From Mixophyes australis (Eukaryota; Chordata; Amphibia; Anura; Limnodynastidae): a stretch of 64,000 bases of DNA. Each line of letters begins with the position of its first letter. Position 1 is the stretch's first letter. The translations under genes and the position numbers were made by a program. The notes under the pieces were generated by a model, which did no database searches, was not told where the DNA came from, and worked only from the letters and a program-made list of their open reading frames with translations. The stretch spans positions 98,090,271-98,154,270 of the forward strand of contig JAVHZZ010000009.1 in assembly GCA_036250195.1 (NCBI GenBank), given 5' to 3'. Below are positions 1-12,477 of the stretch, one piece after another.

Positions 1-1216
1 AAGAGCTATTTCTTCCCTGAAAGCTGTGTAGTAACATATGCTATATGATGTTTCATATGGGCTTGTGACATCCAATATACAGTCTTAGTAATAGTTACAA
101 GCTAAATCAAACTTCTGAGTAGTTTATATACCAGGCCACATTAACATCTCAGAGCTGGCCCTGTTCTTTAAAAATAACAGTTGTACAGGCTGCAATTACA
201 CTTAACCATCCTCCCCTGCCAACACATTATTTATTATTATTAGTAAATAATAATTTTTAGTCCTGTTATTTTTTTATGTATTATATTAGGATTATATCCT
301 TTATTTATGATACCATCACTGTTTCCCTATTGAACTGCCACATTTCTATCACAGACCATAGATGCCAATAAAACTCATATTAAGCAGTGTGTTAGATTTA
401 TTCTGGACTTTGTTTTTTTTACTTAACGACAAATGAAAGACTTATAATATTCCAACAGACAAATTGATTAGAACTGTCTAGCCGACTTTTATAAATGTGA
501 TTCCTTTGTACTTTCGATTTTTCTACTTTACCTTCTTACTCTTCTGCAAACCCATAGTGTCCTGTGCCGTGGAGGCAGTGCTGGCTACAACTGAATTTTT
601 ACACTTAATTTTATTTCCCCTTTGTCTCTCCTTTAATTCCACATTTTCTGCTATTTATTGCCAATGTGCTCTGGGACATTTATATTAATAATATTCCTTT
701 CATTTAAAAAGGTGCTAGTACAATACATGCCAAAAAAGCGGTCCCCTGTAATAATGTCTTATTGAAAGCAATACTTGATTTATTAGACTGCAGTGGGAAA
801 AAGAGCTTACCAAGAGCAGTCAATGTTTGAATAACAGACCTATCAATCATGCCATTGCACAACAAACAGCACACACAATTCTCTTTTTAGAACATTTCAA
901 TGCTGCTAGGCTCTGCTCTGGGGTATTGTTTTAATGTATCCTTTTTGTGATTTTGCTGCCAGATGCTCGACAATGAAAACGGATCGGTCTTATCAGTTCT
1001 TTACATTTGTTTTTGTTTAATTTGTCAAGATCAAAACGCTATGGAAAATAAGTAAATCAAATAGTGAAAAATAAAGTTAGACTGAATTACAATTTTTGAA
1101 CATATGGCTCTTGCTCAGCCTCAATAAATAACTTCTTGAAGAGGTTTAAATATTATTTGCATTATATATGATGTTTAATATAATAGCGTGTTCTATTACC
1201 AAAATGAAAAAGACCT
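1..1216. other. anonymous AT-rich sequence
   Basis: No coding, RNA or repeat structure was recognised. The short open frames here look like chance in AT-rich DNA. Confidence 0.6.
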
Positions 1217-1390
1217 GGGGGGTATATTTACTTAACTGCGGATTTGAAAAAGAGAAGATGTTGCCTAAAGCAACCAATCAGATTCTATCTGTCACTTTGT
1301 AGGATGTACTATATAAATAACTAGAATCTGATTGGTTGCTATAGGCAACATCTCCACTTTTTCAAACCCGCAGTTTAGTAAATATACCCC
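1217..1390. mobile_element. foldback MITE, family A
   Basis: About 174 bp whose two halves are near-perfect inverted repeats. The left half runs from GGGGTATATTTACTTAACTG inwards to CAACCAATCAGATTCTA. The right half is its complement and ends in CAGTTTAGTAAATATACCCC. There is no coding capacity. Related pieces lie at 23768-23847 (right half only) and, more diverged, at 53002-53126. I could not find a convincing target duplication, so the superfamily is unassigned. Confidence 0.8.
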
Positions 1391-1421
1391 TTGCAATGTA
1401 ACGAGCAAGTTTAGGCTCATT

Positions 1422-1740
1422 GGGCCTGAGTCATTAAGGAGAGCAAAGCATAAAAAGGAGTAACTTTGCAGCTGGGCAAAAACATGTGGCATTAGAGGGG
1501 GGAGGTAAACTTTAAATGTGGGGACAGATTTATAGTTGGGGAAGGACGTGTCCTAGATCAACTTTAAATTTCATTGTACAAATAAGCTATCAAGTATTTC
1601 TGTGCTACATGAAAAAGCAGCCAGTATTTAACTTACATGCAAAATAATAAACTAGTTTGCACCCCTTGCATTGCAACATGGTTTGTCCAGGAGAACATTT
1701 ACTCATTTTTTTGCTTTGCTCTCCTTAATGACTCAGGCCC
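1422..1740. mobile_element. MITE, family B, complete copy
   Basis: A roughly 319-bp non-coding element bounded by inverted GGGCCTGAGTCATTAAGGAG and CTCCTTAATGACTCAGGCCC. The inner inverted segments also pair partly (GCAAAGCA tract and the GGAGTAA region). An inverted copy lies at 7298-7612 and a truncated copy at 9812-10036. Target duplication is not evident. Confidence 0.8.
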
Positions 1741-2479
1741 ATAATGTTTTCAAGGATATATGTAATGCAAGATGTCTGTCTGCAGGGCCGGACTGGGACT
1801 AAAAATCAGCCTTGGCATGTAAAGCACAAAGGCCCACCTGCTGTAGGCCCAATGCAAGATATTGTTGCATGCTGATGTGGCATTGCTGGTGTCGTGCAAC
1901 ATGAAGCATCAGCACAAACAAATGTATCACACTTGGTCTTCTGTCCACCCTGATCATTTCTTTTGTTATGCAAAGCACTTGGAGGACCAGGAAAATGCAT
2001 AAAACAAAAATGTTTTAAAACAAATGTTTTTAGTGTTGCTTAACTCAGTGGAACTTTATTATTATAAATTATAAATCTTAAATTATGAAAATAAGTAATG
2101 CAACAAAAAGCAAACCTCACTTTATATTGCAATTTATTTTATATGTTCCTTTCCCGTACAGCACCTTTTTCTTTACATACCTGGCTGACATAATGGGGTA
2201 TATATTCATATCATATTATAGCAATAGAAAATATAATATTGTTCTATTACAATACTGAACACAGAGGCTGATTTATAAAAGTGCAAAAAGTGTTTTTGCT
2301 TAAAAAAACCCTGATGTTTTTGCCAGCAAAAAGGCTTGAGCAGAGCACTGGTTGTCAATGGATTAAGGCTCTGGGGCACTTAAGAAAGGGGTGCCCCTAT
2401 GGTGTAACATAGTTATCATTTTAGAAAAATACACAGGCAATACTGTGTGCACTACAGTTATGGGTACATGAAATTTAGA
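1741..2479. other. mostly anonymous; two small repeat traces
   Basis: The segment from about 1783 (GCAGGGCCGGACTGGGAC) resembles a dispersed GC-rich vertebrate repeat end. Around 2352-2405, GGATTAAGGCTCTGGGGCAC matches the right terminus of the GC-rich inverted-end unit at 36395-38335. The rest is unrecognised. Confidence 0.4.
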
Positions 2480-3320
2480 AAACTCCAACCAGTCCCAGCA
2501 TTAAATCAATAGAACCCACGTTTTTTATTTAGGCCTCCCTCCAGAACCAACATTAAATTAAAATACTCTTACTCACATTTGCTAAATAGATCTGTTTCCC
2601 TCCAACCAGCCCTGAAATTAAATTATATGTGATACATATTTAATAAATAGACCTATTTCCCTCCAAACAGCGCCAACATTAAATTAATAATATTCCTATT
2701 TAATAAAGAAACCTATTTCCCTCCCTCCAAACATCCCCAGCAATAAAATAAATAGCATTTGCGTTAATATAACCATTTTCCACAACCATTAAATAATTTA
2801 TATTCACATTTAATTATTAGGCCTCCTCCCCAAACTCAGCCCCATATTCAATTAATAGCCCCAAACCACCCCAGCATTAAATTAAAGGTCCCGTCACCTT
2901 AAATTAATAGGCCCCACTATTAAATTAAATAGCCCTACTATCACCCCACAAATAAATTAATAGCACCCATCATTAAATAATTACCCCCACCTACACTCCA
3001 TTATTAAATTAATAGCCTACCTACCACATTATATTAAGACCCCCCTTCCACATCGTTGCTTCTTGGCCAAATCCCGGAATGCTGGGACCCTGTTTGGAAA
3101 AGGGATAGATACTGTTCACCTTCTGGAAAGCTGTGCAACTAATAAACACTGTAGGCCTCCCAATCAGCTCCAACATTAAATCAATACCATTCACATTTAA
3201 CAAATAGGCCTTTTTACCTATTAACCCCCAATATTACACTGTTAGCTCCCCCAATACATCAAAAATACCATGACAATACATTATTAGTACCCAAATTACA
3301 GCAATAAATAACCACCCCCC
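2480..3320. repeat. degenerate ~60-bp tandem array
   Basis: The motif 'ccctccaa(c/a)ca(g)…cca(a/g)cattaaat(t/c)aata' recurs roughly every 55-65 bp with heavy divergence. The array runs into the 26-bp minisatellite that follows. Confidence 0.6.
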
Positions 3321-3470
3321 CACACACACACTCATACTACTTCAATGCCCACCCACATTATAGCAATCATGAATACCCCCCACATTACAGCAACCAGCAT
3401 TACCCCCACATAGCAGCAATCAGCTTTACCCCCACATTATAGCAATTAACATTACCCCCATATTACAGCA
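3320..3470. repeat. 26-bp minisatellite, left part
   Basis: Units of the type CCCCCACATTACAGCAACCA with CATTA spacers. The array is split by the solo-LTR-like insertion at 3471-4619 and resumes at 4620. Confidence 0.75.
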
Positions 3471-4619
3471 TGTCACGAACAACACTCACCTGAGCCTGCG
3501 TGACGCGTGTGTGACACCGGGTTAACCAAAAACAACCACCTGGTCTGTCTAAAATGATTAATTCCTTCCCTATCTATGCCACACACTAGCTTTGCCATAC
3601 CAACTATGCCACCATTAAGGATTTTTATGAAGAGCTGACACTCTTATTTAGGAAGACCTCGGTTCTCCCGTTGAACTAATCTAGCATAATTTACTTTAAT
3701 CAGAGTTAACATAAACCACAATGTTCTCCTCTTTTCAATTATGTAGCGTTTTGAACAAACTGTCATGTGAATTCGTAAGAACACAGAGACTTGAACTTAT
3801 TACGTGTAATTTAATATGGAAAATACATCCACAATGCTTAAGATAAAGCAGTTAATAAAAGGCATACAAATATAATGCTATTGTTTCTTATAAAATGAAA
3901 AGGATAAAACACAGAATTGATAACTCACATATAATCAAGTTTCTGGTGCTGGGAGAAGCAGGAAAATGGGACTCACTTCAATATCAAATTGACTCCCAAA
4001 AGTGAACAATTGCTTATAGTCAAAGTGCAGTTTTAAAACCAAGCTGCAGGGACCACCCCCCTTTCTGTGATGTCAGAAAAAAAAAGGTCTGTGAGAATGC
4101 AAATTAGGGTTTTATGACTCTGCTAGAGAAACACCTTTTAAGTCAGGTTTTTGTTACCCTGTCCTCACTTTTCACCAGTATGGCTTACAAACATGATTTT
4201 ACCTCCACACAACAGGTCATAAGCTCCCATTCATCTGCACAACACACATGTCTCTGGTAAGTATGATATTGGAGAAAATGATATTAAATTTTCCTGTGAC
4301 CTTATTCAGCTTGCATTTGTCATTCACATATAACCCTGTCTCTGCAGTTGGCATGTCTGAGGCTTCCCAGAGGTGTTTTATCTCACTGTCCTGAAAGAGA
4401 TATTTTCAAAGGCTTTTCGCTTTTGTGACCTGGCATAAATGATACAAGGTGCTACAATGGATCCAGGCTCTTATATACCAGCCCCCTCTGGGTAGTTTAA
4501 CATAAACAAAACACATTGATTTAAACAGTTCCTCTGAGCATGTAACACTATTTCTAGGAATTAGTTCACAAACACATATTTCTAGATTTATATGCCTAAA
4601 AATTAGCCTGCACATGACA
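3471..4619 (-). mobile_element. probable solo LTR (1149 bp) inside minisatellite
   Basis: This block interrupts a 26-bp minisatellite that resumes on its other side. It begins TGTCACGAAC and ends CACATGACA, so it has the TG…CA ends typical of LTRs. It is flanked by CAGCA (3466-3470) and CAGTA (4620-4624), a probable 5-bp target duplication with one change. On the minus strand a TATATAAGAG box lies near 4475, about 145 bp in from the 4619 end, as expected for U3, so minus orientation is inferred. No internal retroelement sequence is present. Confidence 0.65.
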
Positions 4620-4945
4620 CAGTAATCAGCATTACCCCCACATTACAGCGATCAGCATTACCCCCACATTACAGCAAGCATCATTACCCCCACATTACAG
4701 CAACCAGCATTATCCCCACATTACATCGATCAGCATTAACCCCACATTACATCGACTAGCATTATCAACACATTGCAGTGACCCGCATTACCCCCCACAT
4801 TACAGCGACCAGCATTACCCCACATTAAGCGAGCAGCATTACTCCCACATTACAACAACCAGCATTATCCCCACATTACAGCAACCAGCATTATCCCCAC
4901 ATTACAGCAACTAGCATTACCCCTACATTACAGCAATAACCTCTC
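4620..4945. repeat. 26-bp minisatellite, right part
   Basis: About 12 units with regular 26-bp spacing of CACATTACAG (for example 4639, 4665, 4691). It is the continuation of the 3320-3470 array. Confidence 0.85.
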
Positions 4946-6399
4946 CCACTTATTAGCAATACTAACCCCCAAACACACTACAACATTACCACCACACCAC
5001 CCACACACTACAGAAAAACCACCAATTATACGGACGCCACTGTAGGGAACCAATCATCTGCTTTTTTTATATCTCCCACAATATAGCAACAACAGCCGGA
5101 AGCAGGGGACAGAGGGAAGACAGAGGTGAAGATAAGGAAGGTGGGTTGAACAGAACAGACCTGATCTGCATGGCAGATGTAGCTCCTATATAAATCTATG
5201 TCTGGCATCACTTAGATGTTTCCTGAGCTGGATGCCATTGTCTTTGGGTTACTGTTGCTGGCCATCACGTTGCCATCCTTACTTGTTTCCTGCTCTGACC
5301 TTAGTGCCTGTTTTGACATTGATTTTGCAAATGGTGATTTTTTTTACACTTCTGTCTGTTTGTGTATGACTTGGCCTACCTGACTTTTTTCTCCGTTTTG
5401 TTGGTTGCTAGTTGTAACCATAGTGATCAGTAACTATAGATACTTGTACAAGACCTGGGACAACTGCATAATGGTAAACATATGAAGACTTATGGGAAAG
5501 GGAGCATCTAAATAAGATGACCGTGACTTGCATGGCTATAGTGGCTGATCTACTGGTGTCACTAATAAACACTACGTGTTGCCAGAGTTGTACCCGAAAT
5601 AAAAATGGGATGCCTCAAGTTAATCTGAATTCCTCTTGTGACAAAGACCACTCCCCCAGTAAAGCTGGCTCGGGAGACAGGTCAGGAGCCAGTATCAATT
5701 GCCTATTAGTACTCATGCATCGGTGGCTAAATTGGATAGATACAGTCATTTGTCACTCAAGCCAGACATTTCCAAAAATAATCAGATCAATTTAAATCAA
5801 GTTTTTGCAATCCATGTGAATAATTTTTTGGCTATTCACATTACAGCATTAGCCCAATTTGCCAATATTGCACGTATGGCCAGCATGATAGAGAGTGAAA
5901 GCAATGAGACATTAGTGGTTGGTTCATTTCATTACAGTAAATAGGACTAGGAAAATAGGCAGAATGTCCCATTATAAGAGTCCAGTAAAGGGTCAAACAT
6001 GAAATATTGTATGAAGTACGTACATTTTATGTTGCAAATACACAATAACCTAAATATAGATTCATACCTATAACCAGGAAATCTATCTAACTGAAGATTG
6101 GTTTAAACTAATGAGGTTGCTGTATTCGTGTGGAAGTAATCTTTAGAGAACTTAGAAAGTGGTAAAAAAGAACATATTTTATATTTGATCCAATATTACT
6201 GGTAAAATGAATGCAATGTTGATGACTGTGGATGATGCCTCTGACTGTGGGTATAGACTTACTCTGCTTCTAGCACACTTAATGTCAGCTCACCTGAGGC
6301 ATGGAATCTAATGGGTTGCCAGTTTTTACAAGGTACCACCAAAAATAATTAATGGTATTGGCTGTGAGGCCCATGGCTAAATCCACAAGTCAGCAGCTG
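4946..6399. other. no recognised feature
   Basis: Open frames of 81-92 codons occur at 5517-5944, but they lack recognisable domains and overlap each other in different frames. I treat them as chance. Confidence 0.5.
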
Positions 6400-6890
6400 A
6401 CAGTGCACAAACCAGATGAGAGTGGAATAGGACAGAGTTGTAGTATTTTGGAATACACCTGGGGTCAGGATTGGCAGCACCAGTTCCAGGTCAGAGTAAA
6501 AGCTGAAGGTCAGGGTCATGAGCAGACAGGGATGATCAGAAACAAATGACCAGAACAGCAATAAGAAAGCAAGCACAAGAATAGTTTGGAAAAACTCAGC
6601 TCAGTAACGGGTAGCAAGATCGGCACATTAACAGCAAGACTGAGCAGCAAAAATACCTGTTGCTCAAGCACCAGAGTGTACACTGATCCATCCTATTCAA
6701 TTTGGAACTGTAGATATCAGCAAGCATGACCCCAATATGGGTGCATAGAGTGAGGAGGAAAGAGAAGACCCGTGCATGCAAATGTGGCAGCCAGGAACTG
6801 CAGCAAGAACAGCAAAATAATTATTGCTGCTGCTCACAGCATGTTATACCTGCCCCCTACATCAGTTGCTTGAATTTTTTTTTAACATGT
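6400..6890 (-). mobile_element. possible decayed gypsy-type LTR
   Basis: GGTCAGG-rich text, then TTGCTCAAGCACCAGAGTGT and a downstream CAGGAACTGCAGC stretch, resembles in style the antisense solo LTR at 12478-13193. Ends and target duplication are not visible, so this is only a suggestion. Confidence 0.3.
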
Positions 6891-7265
6891 CTAGATGTAA
6901 GCAATTGTTATATGTAAAATGGACTTGGCTGAAACAAAACAGGGAAATAATACAAGCAGGTCAGGAACCACATCAACAATTTAATAGGCTTCATAGCAAT
7001 AAAGGACAACACAGGTTAGTAGGTGTTAGCTTCTCATTCACAGTGACAGCAGGATCAACTGCGCCAGGTGCAAATTTATCCCTATGAATGTAAGGGCAGA
7101 TAATGCAGATAGGTGAACTAGATCAGAAACTACAAAAACAGATCTTAGGGAGAAGATAGTGGTGATTTTTTCTGCATTCACAACCAGCTCCAATGCTCAG
7201 ACACCATACACAATGATTGTGGGCAGAAAAAAATTCCAAAGAGTACTCATGGCACAAAAGCTGCC

Positions 7266-7612
7266 TTTTTACTCTCCTTGATGACTCAGGCCCTTTAATA
7301 AGGGCCTGAGTCATTAAGGAGAGTAAGGCAAAAAAAGGAGTAAATGTTCTTCGGGACAAACCATGTTACAATACAAGGGGTGCAAATTAGTTTATTATTT
7401 TGCACATAGGTTAAATACTGGCTGCGTTTCCATGTAGCACACAAATACTTGATACCTTCATTTTTACACTGAAATTTAAAGTTCATCTAGGACATGCCCT
7501 ATTCCAAATATAAATCGGTCTCCACATTTTAAATTTACCTCTACCTCCAATGCAATATGGTTTTGCCAAGGTGCAAAGTTACTCCTTTTTTTTGCTTTGC
7601 TTTCCTCAATGA
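7266..7612. mobile_element. MITE family B, inverted copy plus abutting stray end
   Basis: An element from about 7298 (GGGCCTGAGTCATTAAGGAG) to about 7612 is the reverse orientation of the 1422-1740 copy. Immediately left, 7266-7294 carries a second, opposite-facing end (CTCCTTGATGACTCAGGCCC). Two termini thus sit head to head around a TTTAATA spacer. Confidence 0.75.
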
Positions 7613-8982
7613 CACAGTTTTTTTTAATCATGCTTTAACTTGACCTTTATACCTTTCCCTAGAGAAACACAGAAAACAATTTAATTGGCTTGGGGAGTGA
7701 ACAGTGAACAGTGTGCACAGAACACAAAAGCAAGTATGATGCCAAAAAGCATGGTGCTGTGTAGTAATACGTTTCCTAATTTGCGTTGAAATTTCAATGC
7801 AAAAGTTTATATTTCAGCTGAGAATTGTTTCCCCAACTGCAAAGTTTTTGTGAACAGACATACAGTAAATTCACTCTGCGAGTTTGTAGATTATAAAAAT
7901 GTTATTTCACAAATACCCAAAAAACAATAACTTGATAAGTTTTAGCCAACTTAACCAGTTAATACACTTGTTACTTCTCTATCCCAATATTTTCTTTTTC
8001 ATGAACTGTTGTTTTTCCGCAAGTTATAATAAATGCTAGATCTGTCCTAGCTTCAGGTATATTGCTTCTTATCAGCCTTAGGAATATATAGTTTTATATG
8101 TTTACACTTCAGTACTCTTCCGTGGAGTTTTTGCTATTAGCTTTTTTTTTTTCATCTAGATTCCTGACTTAAGCTCCGATGCCCTTGAAAACAGGTTGAG
8201 TTATAACAGAGAAGCAAAATCTTTCTGAAATAAACAGATAACTTGCTGAGATCTCTTCTTGTGCTTCCTTTTTCGTTTCTTTCTTTTGATCTTCACAGGC
8301 TTTCTTTATTCTGTTTACGTTCTAGATTTCAAAGGCTGAAAATACTAAATGTGTGGCAAATGCAATATGCTTCACACAACATTGTTTTTGAAAACCATAG
8401 CACATCAAATTGCTGTAAAATGACAGCATGCAGATGTGATGGAAAACTCTGCAGGAACCTTGTTTCTTTTAGCATTGGAAGACCGGTCCCAATTTATAAC
8501 GTGACATAAAATGTATCTGCATTCTGTCAGAGTGCCGCATTTTTAAGAAATAAATCAGGTTCAGCCATTCCAATTCCTTTCTGAAACATGACAGCATCTG
8601 ATTTTCCATTCAAATGATGCAATTTACATTTGCAGCAATCGCTATTTGAACTCATCAGTGTGTCATCACAGAACTGAGAATTACAGACAAAAAAAAAAGA
8701 GTAAAATATATGTAAGATGTCTTTTTGCATTTCGACTAGCTATTCACTAAAAAGGTTGAAACCTGATCATAACAAATAATAGTATATTATGATTTATCTA
8801 GCACATTTTAGAGAACAGAATGTTAGTTACAGTAAATTAGTATAAGGTAAAAGGTTAAATAAAAACATATTTGCCATAGCAAGCACTATGAGTTCTAATA
8901 GCATTCAGTACGCAGAATTTTACATAGCTTTCATCTTGCATATACTGTTTGTGGTGTACTGGAGGGTCCAGTACTGTGATTA
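7613..8982. other. no recognised feature
   Basis: AT-rich anonymous DNA; no domains in any frame. Confidence 0.5.
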
Positions 8983-9275
8983 AAAAATACTTGCCAACTT
9001 TATGTTGCTGGCATCCGGGAGATCCTAGGGAGGGGCTGTGGTGGGAGGGTGGAAGGGGACAGAGTGTGGCAGTTCGCATAATTTTGTCTCTGCCCTGCGA
9101 CAAAATTGTCATTTTGTTGTGGGGGGGGTGGAGAAAAAATGATGCAATTCCCCATGAACAGCGTCATTTTGGTACCCGATGGGCAGGATGCAGTAGATTT
9201 GCCTGCTCTCCCGGGAGTCCAGGAGACCTATTCGGAATTTGTAAGTCTCCCGGACACTCTCCTGGACAGTATTAG
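8983..9275. mobile_element. MITE-like repeat, family C, degenerate copy
   Basis: Begins ATACTTGCCAACTT, followed by text of the 'ccgggag' type, and contains CTCCCGGGAGTCCAGGAGAC. Copies at 53761-54007 and 55167-55469 share the CATA-TTGCC ends and the GGGAGACTCC box. The right end here is poorly defined. Confidence 0.55.
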
Positions 9276-9811
9276 CCACGAGGGCTGGATTTGTGTAAAG
9301 CCTACATTGGCCTGAGTCTATGGTGGCAGAATTGGAGTGGCGGAAGGTGTCCGTCATCATTTCATAATTTTATCACATTATATTTTTTCTTATGTATTTA
9401 TGTATATTAAGACTGATATTAAAAAAACAATGACCATTTTAAATTATCAGTTGTATGTCAAAGGGGAGGCGTATAGGTTGAGTAGAAATGGTCTAGTTAC
9501 ATATGGGCGAACTGCTTCGGATGCATTCAAGCTTTAAGTGTTACATTTAATTTGAACGATGAGCGCACGCTGTGGTGTTCACTTTACAAATTTTAAAAAT
9601 TTTTTATTATTTTATAATATTATTTAAATAGTGGGCAGCAGTGAAATGTGCTGCATGTATTCAGAAAAATGAATGAAAATGAATTAACATTTTCCCACAA
9701 CCCTCCTACATCCTACAAGTTCTTACTGCTGAACATAGTAATGCATAAAGTGCTTTTTGATGGTTTCAAATTTTGTATTAATATTGCTGTTTTGTTCACC
9801 ACTAACAATTA
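9276..9811. other. no recognised feature
   Basis: Anonymous AT-rich sequence. Confidence 0.5.
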
Positions 9812-10036
9812 AGGACCTGATTTAGAGTTACGAGAAAAGCAAAGAAAAGGAGCAAATTTGCACCTTGACAAAGCATGATGCATTGGAGGGGGGTATAAAC
9901 TTAAAATGTAGGGTCAATTTTGTAGTTGGGATACAGCATGTCCTAGATCATCTTTAATTTCAATGTAAAATAAAGCTATCAAATATTTGTGTGCTGCATG
10001 AGAAAGCAGCCCGTATTTTCCTTGCGTGCAAAAAAA
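9812..10036. mobile_element. MITE family B, truncated copy
   Basis: Aligns with the left two thirds of the 1422-1740 element (for example GTCCTAGATCA and TGAGAAAGCAGCC). It stops where the GC-rich unit at 10037 starts. Confidence 0.6.
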
Positions 10037-11590
10037 TAATCAGGGCTCACTCTCCCCTATTGGCCAATCAGCAACTGATACGGTGAGCCAATTCTGGTTC
10101 TCCTCTGGCTGTTTAAGTTACTGGTGCCTCGGCGACCCAATCAGATCATCAAGAGGCATTGCGGAGTCGCTGCTTGACATGGGTGTAATACGGCAGTAGA
10201 GCCCAGTAGAGAGGACGTCATCGGACGTCCAGAAGAAAGAAAGAAGAGGACAATGGTGGAAGTGGCAGGGACCCCTTGTAAGGACGAAGAGCTACCCTAC
10301 CATGCAAATACAATGGAAAAAGATGCCGGGATCAAACAACAGAAGACATGATCGCTGGTGAGCTCTTCTAAGAGTGCCCCCGCCAAGAAGACAGCAGAGA
10401 CCAACGCGCCGAACAGGCGAAGACCCGAAGACGCTGGGTCAAGTTGAGTATCCTGCGTTGAGCAGGTAGGTATAAAATACTCCTGCAGGATGGGCACAAG
10501 TCCCGAGGGCACAGTTTGGGCACTAGTTCTGTGGCAAGTAGGAGGCACAAGGCCCTGGCCCATTAGGGGATAGGAAGGATTATTGGTGTAGGCAACCCCT
10601 TTTAGTTTAGATGGGCACAAGGCCCAATAGTGTAACAGGGCACAAGGCCCTGTAGTTCGTTTAGGGAGTGGGCACAAGGTCCATATAGTCTAGCAGGGCA
10701 CAAGGACCTATAGTTAGTTTGGTGAGGGAGCACAAGGCCCAATGTTAAGATTGGGCATAAGGCCCATAGATAGTCAAGGGGCACAAAGCCTATAGTTTAG
10801 GCTAGGCGAAAGGCCCTTATAAGTAGTGTTTTGGCACAAGGCCCTTATAGGTAATATTTGCAGGGCATCAGGCCTGCGTTATAGGAGGGTAGAAGGCCCT
10901 GATAGGTTAACAGGGTGTTAAGCCCTAGCTTCAAGAGGGTAGTCCACCCTGCATAGTTAGAGGGGTGCTAGGCTCTTGATAGTTTGGGTAGTGGGTGCTA
11001 GGCCCTATGTAGATAAGAGGACACTAGGTCCTGGATAGTTTAGGAGAGCACTTGGCTCTTGTAGTAGTGAGGCATCTGGTCCATAGTGAGTGTAGGTATT
11101 AGGCTGTTAGAGTGGCATACAGTGCTCTTCTATCTGTTCTGGAAGGTCACCCAAAGTCCTGAGCTACAGAGAGGCGGGCTTAAAAGCCGGGGTACAGGCG
11201 TCAGGCAGAGGCCTGTGTAGCGACTGGGTAGCGGCAGATACGGGTGGCCCAGGATGGATGACCAGTGGCAGGATCAGTCCGCTCACAGAGTAGAAGAATT
11301 GACCACTGGTGAGCTGTTCACTGGCAGGTAACACACCAAATTGTTAGCGTTGTTTGCCTATAACCTGTCTCATTTTAGTATCCTTTCCCTTTAGGAACCA
11401 AGGGCCTTGCTCCAGCAATGGCGGAGGCACTGGGGTGAGCAGACACGAGGTGTGGTTCCAGAAGTGTTGTTAAGAAGAGCGCTGCGTGTCTCGTGGTGGT
11501 CCCTAGGGACCGGGTGAGTAGCTGGGGTGTTGGAAGAGGGGAATGCAATTTGTGTGACTTTGTCCTCCTAGGCACCTGTTGCAACCTGTC
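10037..11590. other. GC-rich unit of unknown origin
   Basis: This stretch is markedly richer in G+C than its neighbours. It starts abruptly inside a MITE copy with GGGCTCACTCTCCCC. It holds a TTTAAG promoter-like box near 10112, the minisatellite at 10490-11130, a polypyrimidine-AG near 11390 and a GGTGAGT donor-like site near 11513. It may be a retroelement leader or a promoter/5'-exon region, but nothing identifies it and no long open frame is present. Confidence 0.4.
10490..11130. repeat. GGGCACAAGGCCC minisatellite
   Basis: About 18-20 degenerate units of 28-40 bp, each centred on GGGCACAAGGCCC or a variant, with TATAGT-type spacers. The core is self-complementary (GGGC…GCCC), so each unit can form a small hairpin. 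Confidence 0.8.
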
Positions 11591-12472
11591 TCCATTTGAA
11601 TGTTTACATTAGTTACTTGCCAAATATGTTTTAGACATATATTTGCCATTTATCATTCTGAACATAGCACATTCAATCTTATATATCATCTTTATGGCCA
11701 AGACACTTAGCAAATGTTCTGTTCTTTAGAATAAAATTATATTTCAGCTTTATAATTGTCTTTAATATGTATTTGGTATTATGCCCTTATTATAATCTTA
11801 CACATGTTTGAGCTATTTCATTTCCAATGGTGAATTACAACATGGGTGCTTCTGGTTCTAGCCTGGGTCCTATAGCTCTTAGTTATACATTTCATCGCAA
11901 AACCAAAAGCATAAGGTTTTTGAAATATAAGTTATGTAAATAATACAAGGATTTCTTATATGCTCTATTATTATTTTAATAGAGATAACCCAAACTAAAA
12001 ATATCCTGCTGGTATTAATGACAACATTCACATGAAAACAGTGGAAAGACAATGTTTTCTGCAATCTCACTTAAAATGATTAAACATACCACTATATATC
12101 TTATTTGAAATGTCACTAACTGCCCTTTTAAAATGTCAATGCGAAATAATTCTGTTCTGTGAAAAAACTACAGAAAGTCACTTAATTATAAAACAAATCA
12201 CAGAGAAGTAAACAAATCTGAAGTATCTGAACACAAAGCAAAATGTATGAATAACTTTATTCTTAGCTTTTCTGTTGGCAGTTACAAATTTAACATGCGT
12301 TATGTCTTCCTTTAACACTGGGTGGTTTTGTTAATCTAGCGTGTTATACTGATAACAGGAAACACAAAAATGTATAGTAATTATATAACTGTATATACAA
12401 TATTACATAATATAGCAATGCCCTGCAATATATTTTTCTGCCTCCAAATAGCACTTTTAAGAATCATATTAT
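11591..12472. other. no recognised feature
   Basis: AT-rich anonymous sequence. Confidence 0.5.
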
Positions 12473-12477
12473 GCATA

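Noticed and set aside
3320..4945. CRISPR-like array from regular 26-bp repeats
   Set aside because: Repeats are contiguous and degenerate without unique spacers, and the genome is vertebrate.
5517..5944. Two overlapping plus-strand frames of 81-92 codons
   Set aside because: No recognisable domain and ordinary base composition; frames of this length are expected by chance.
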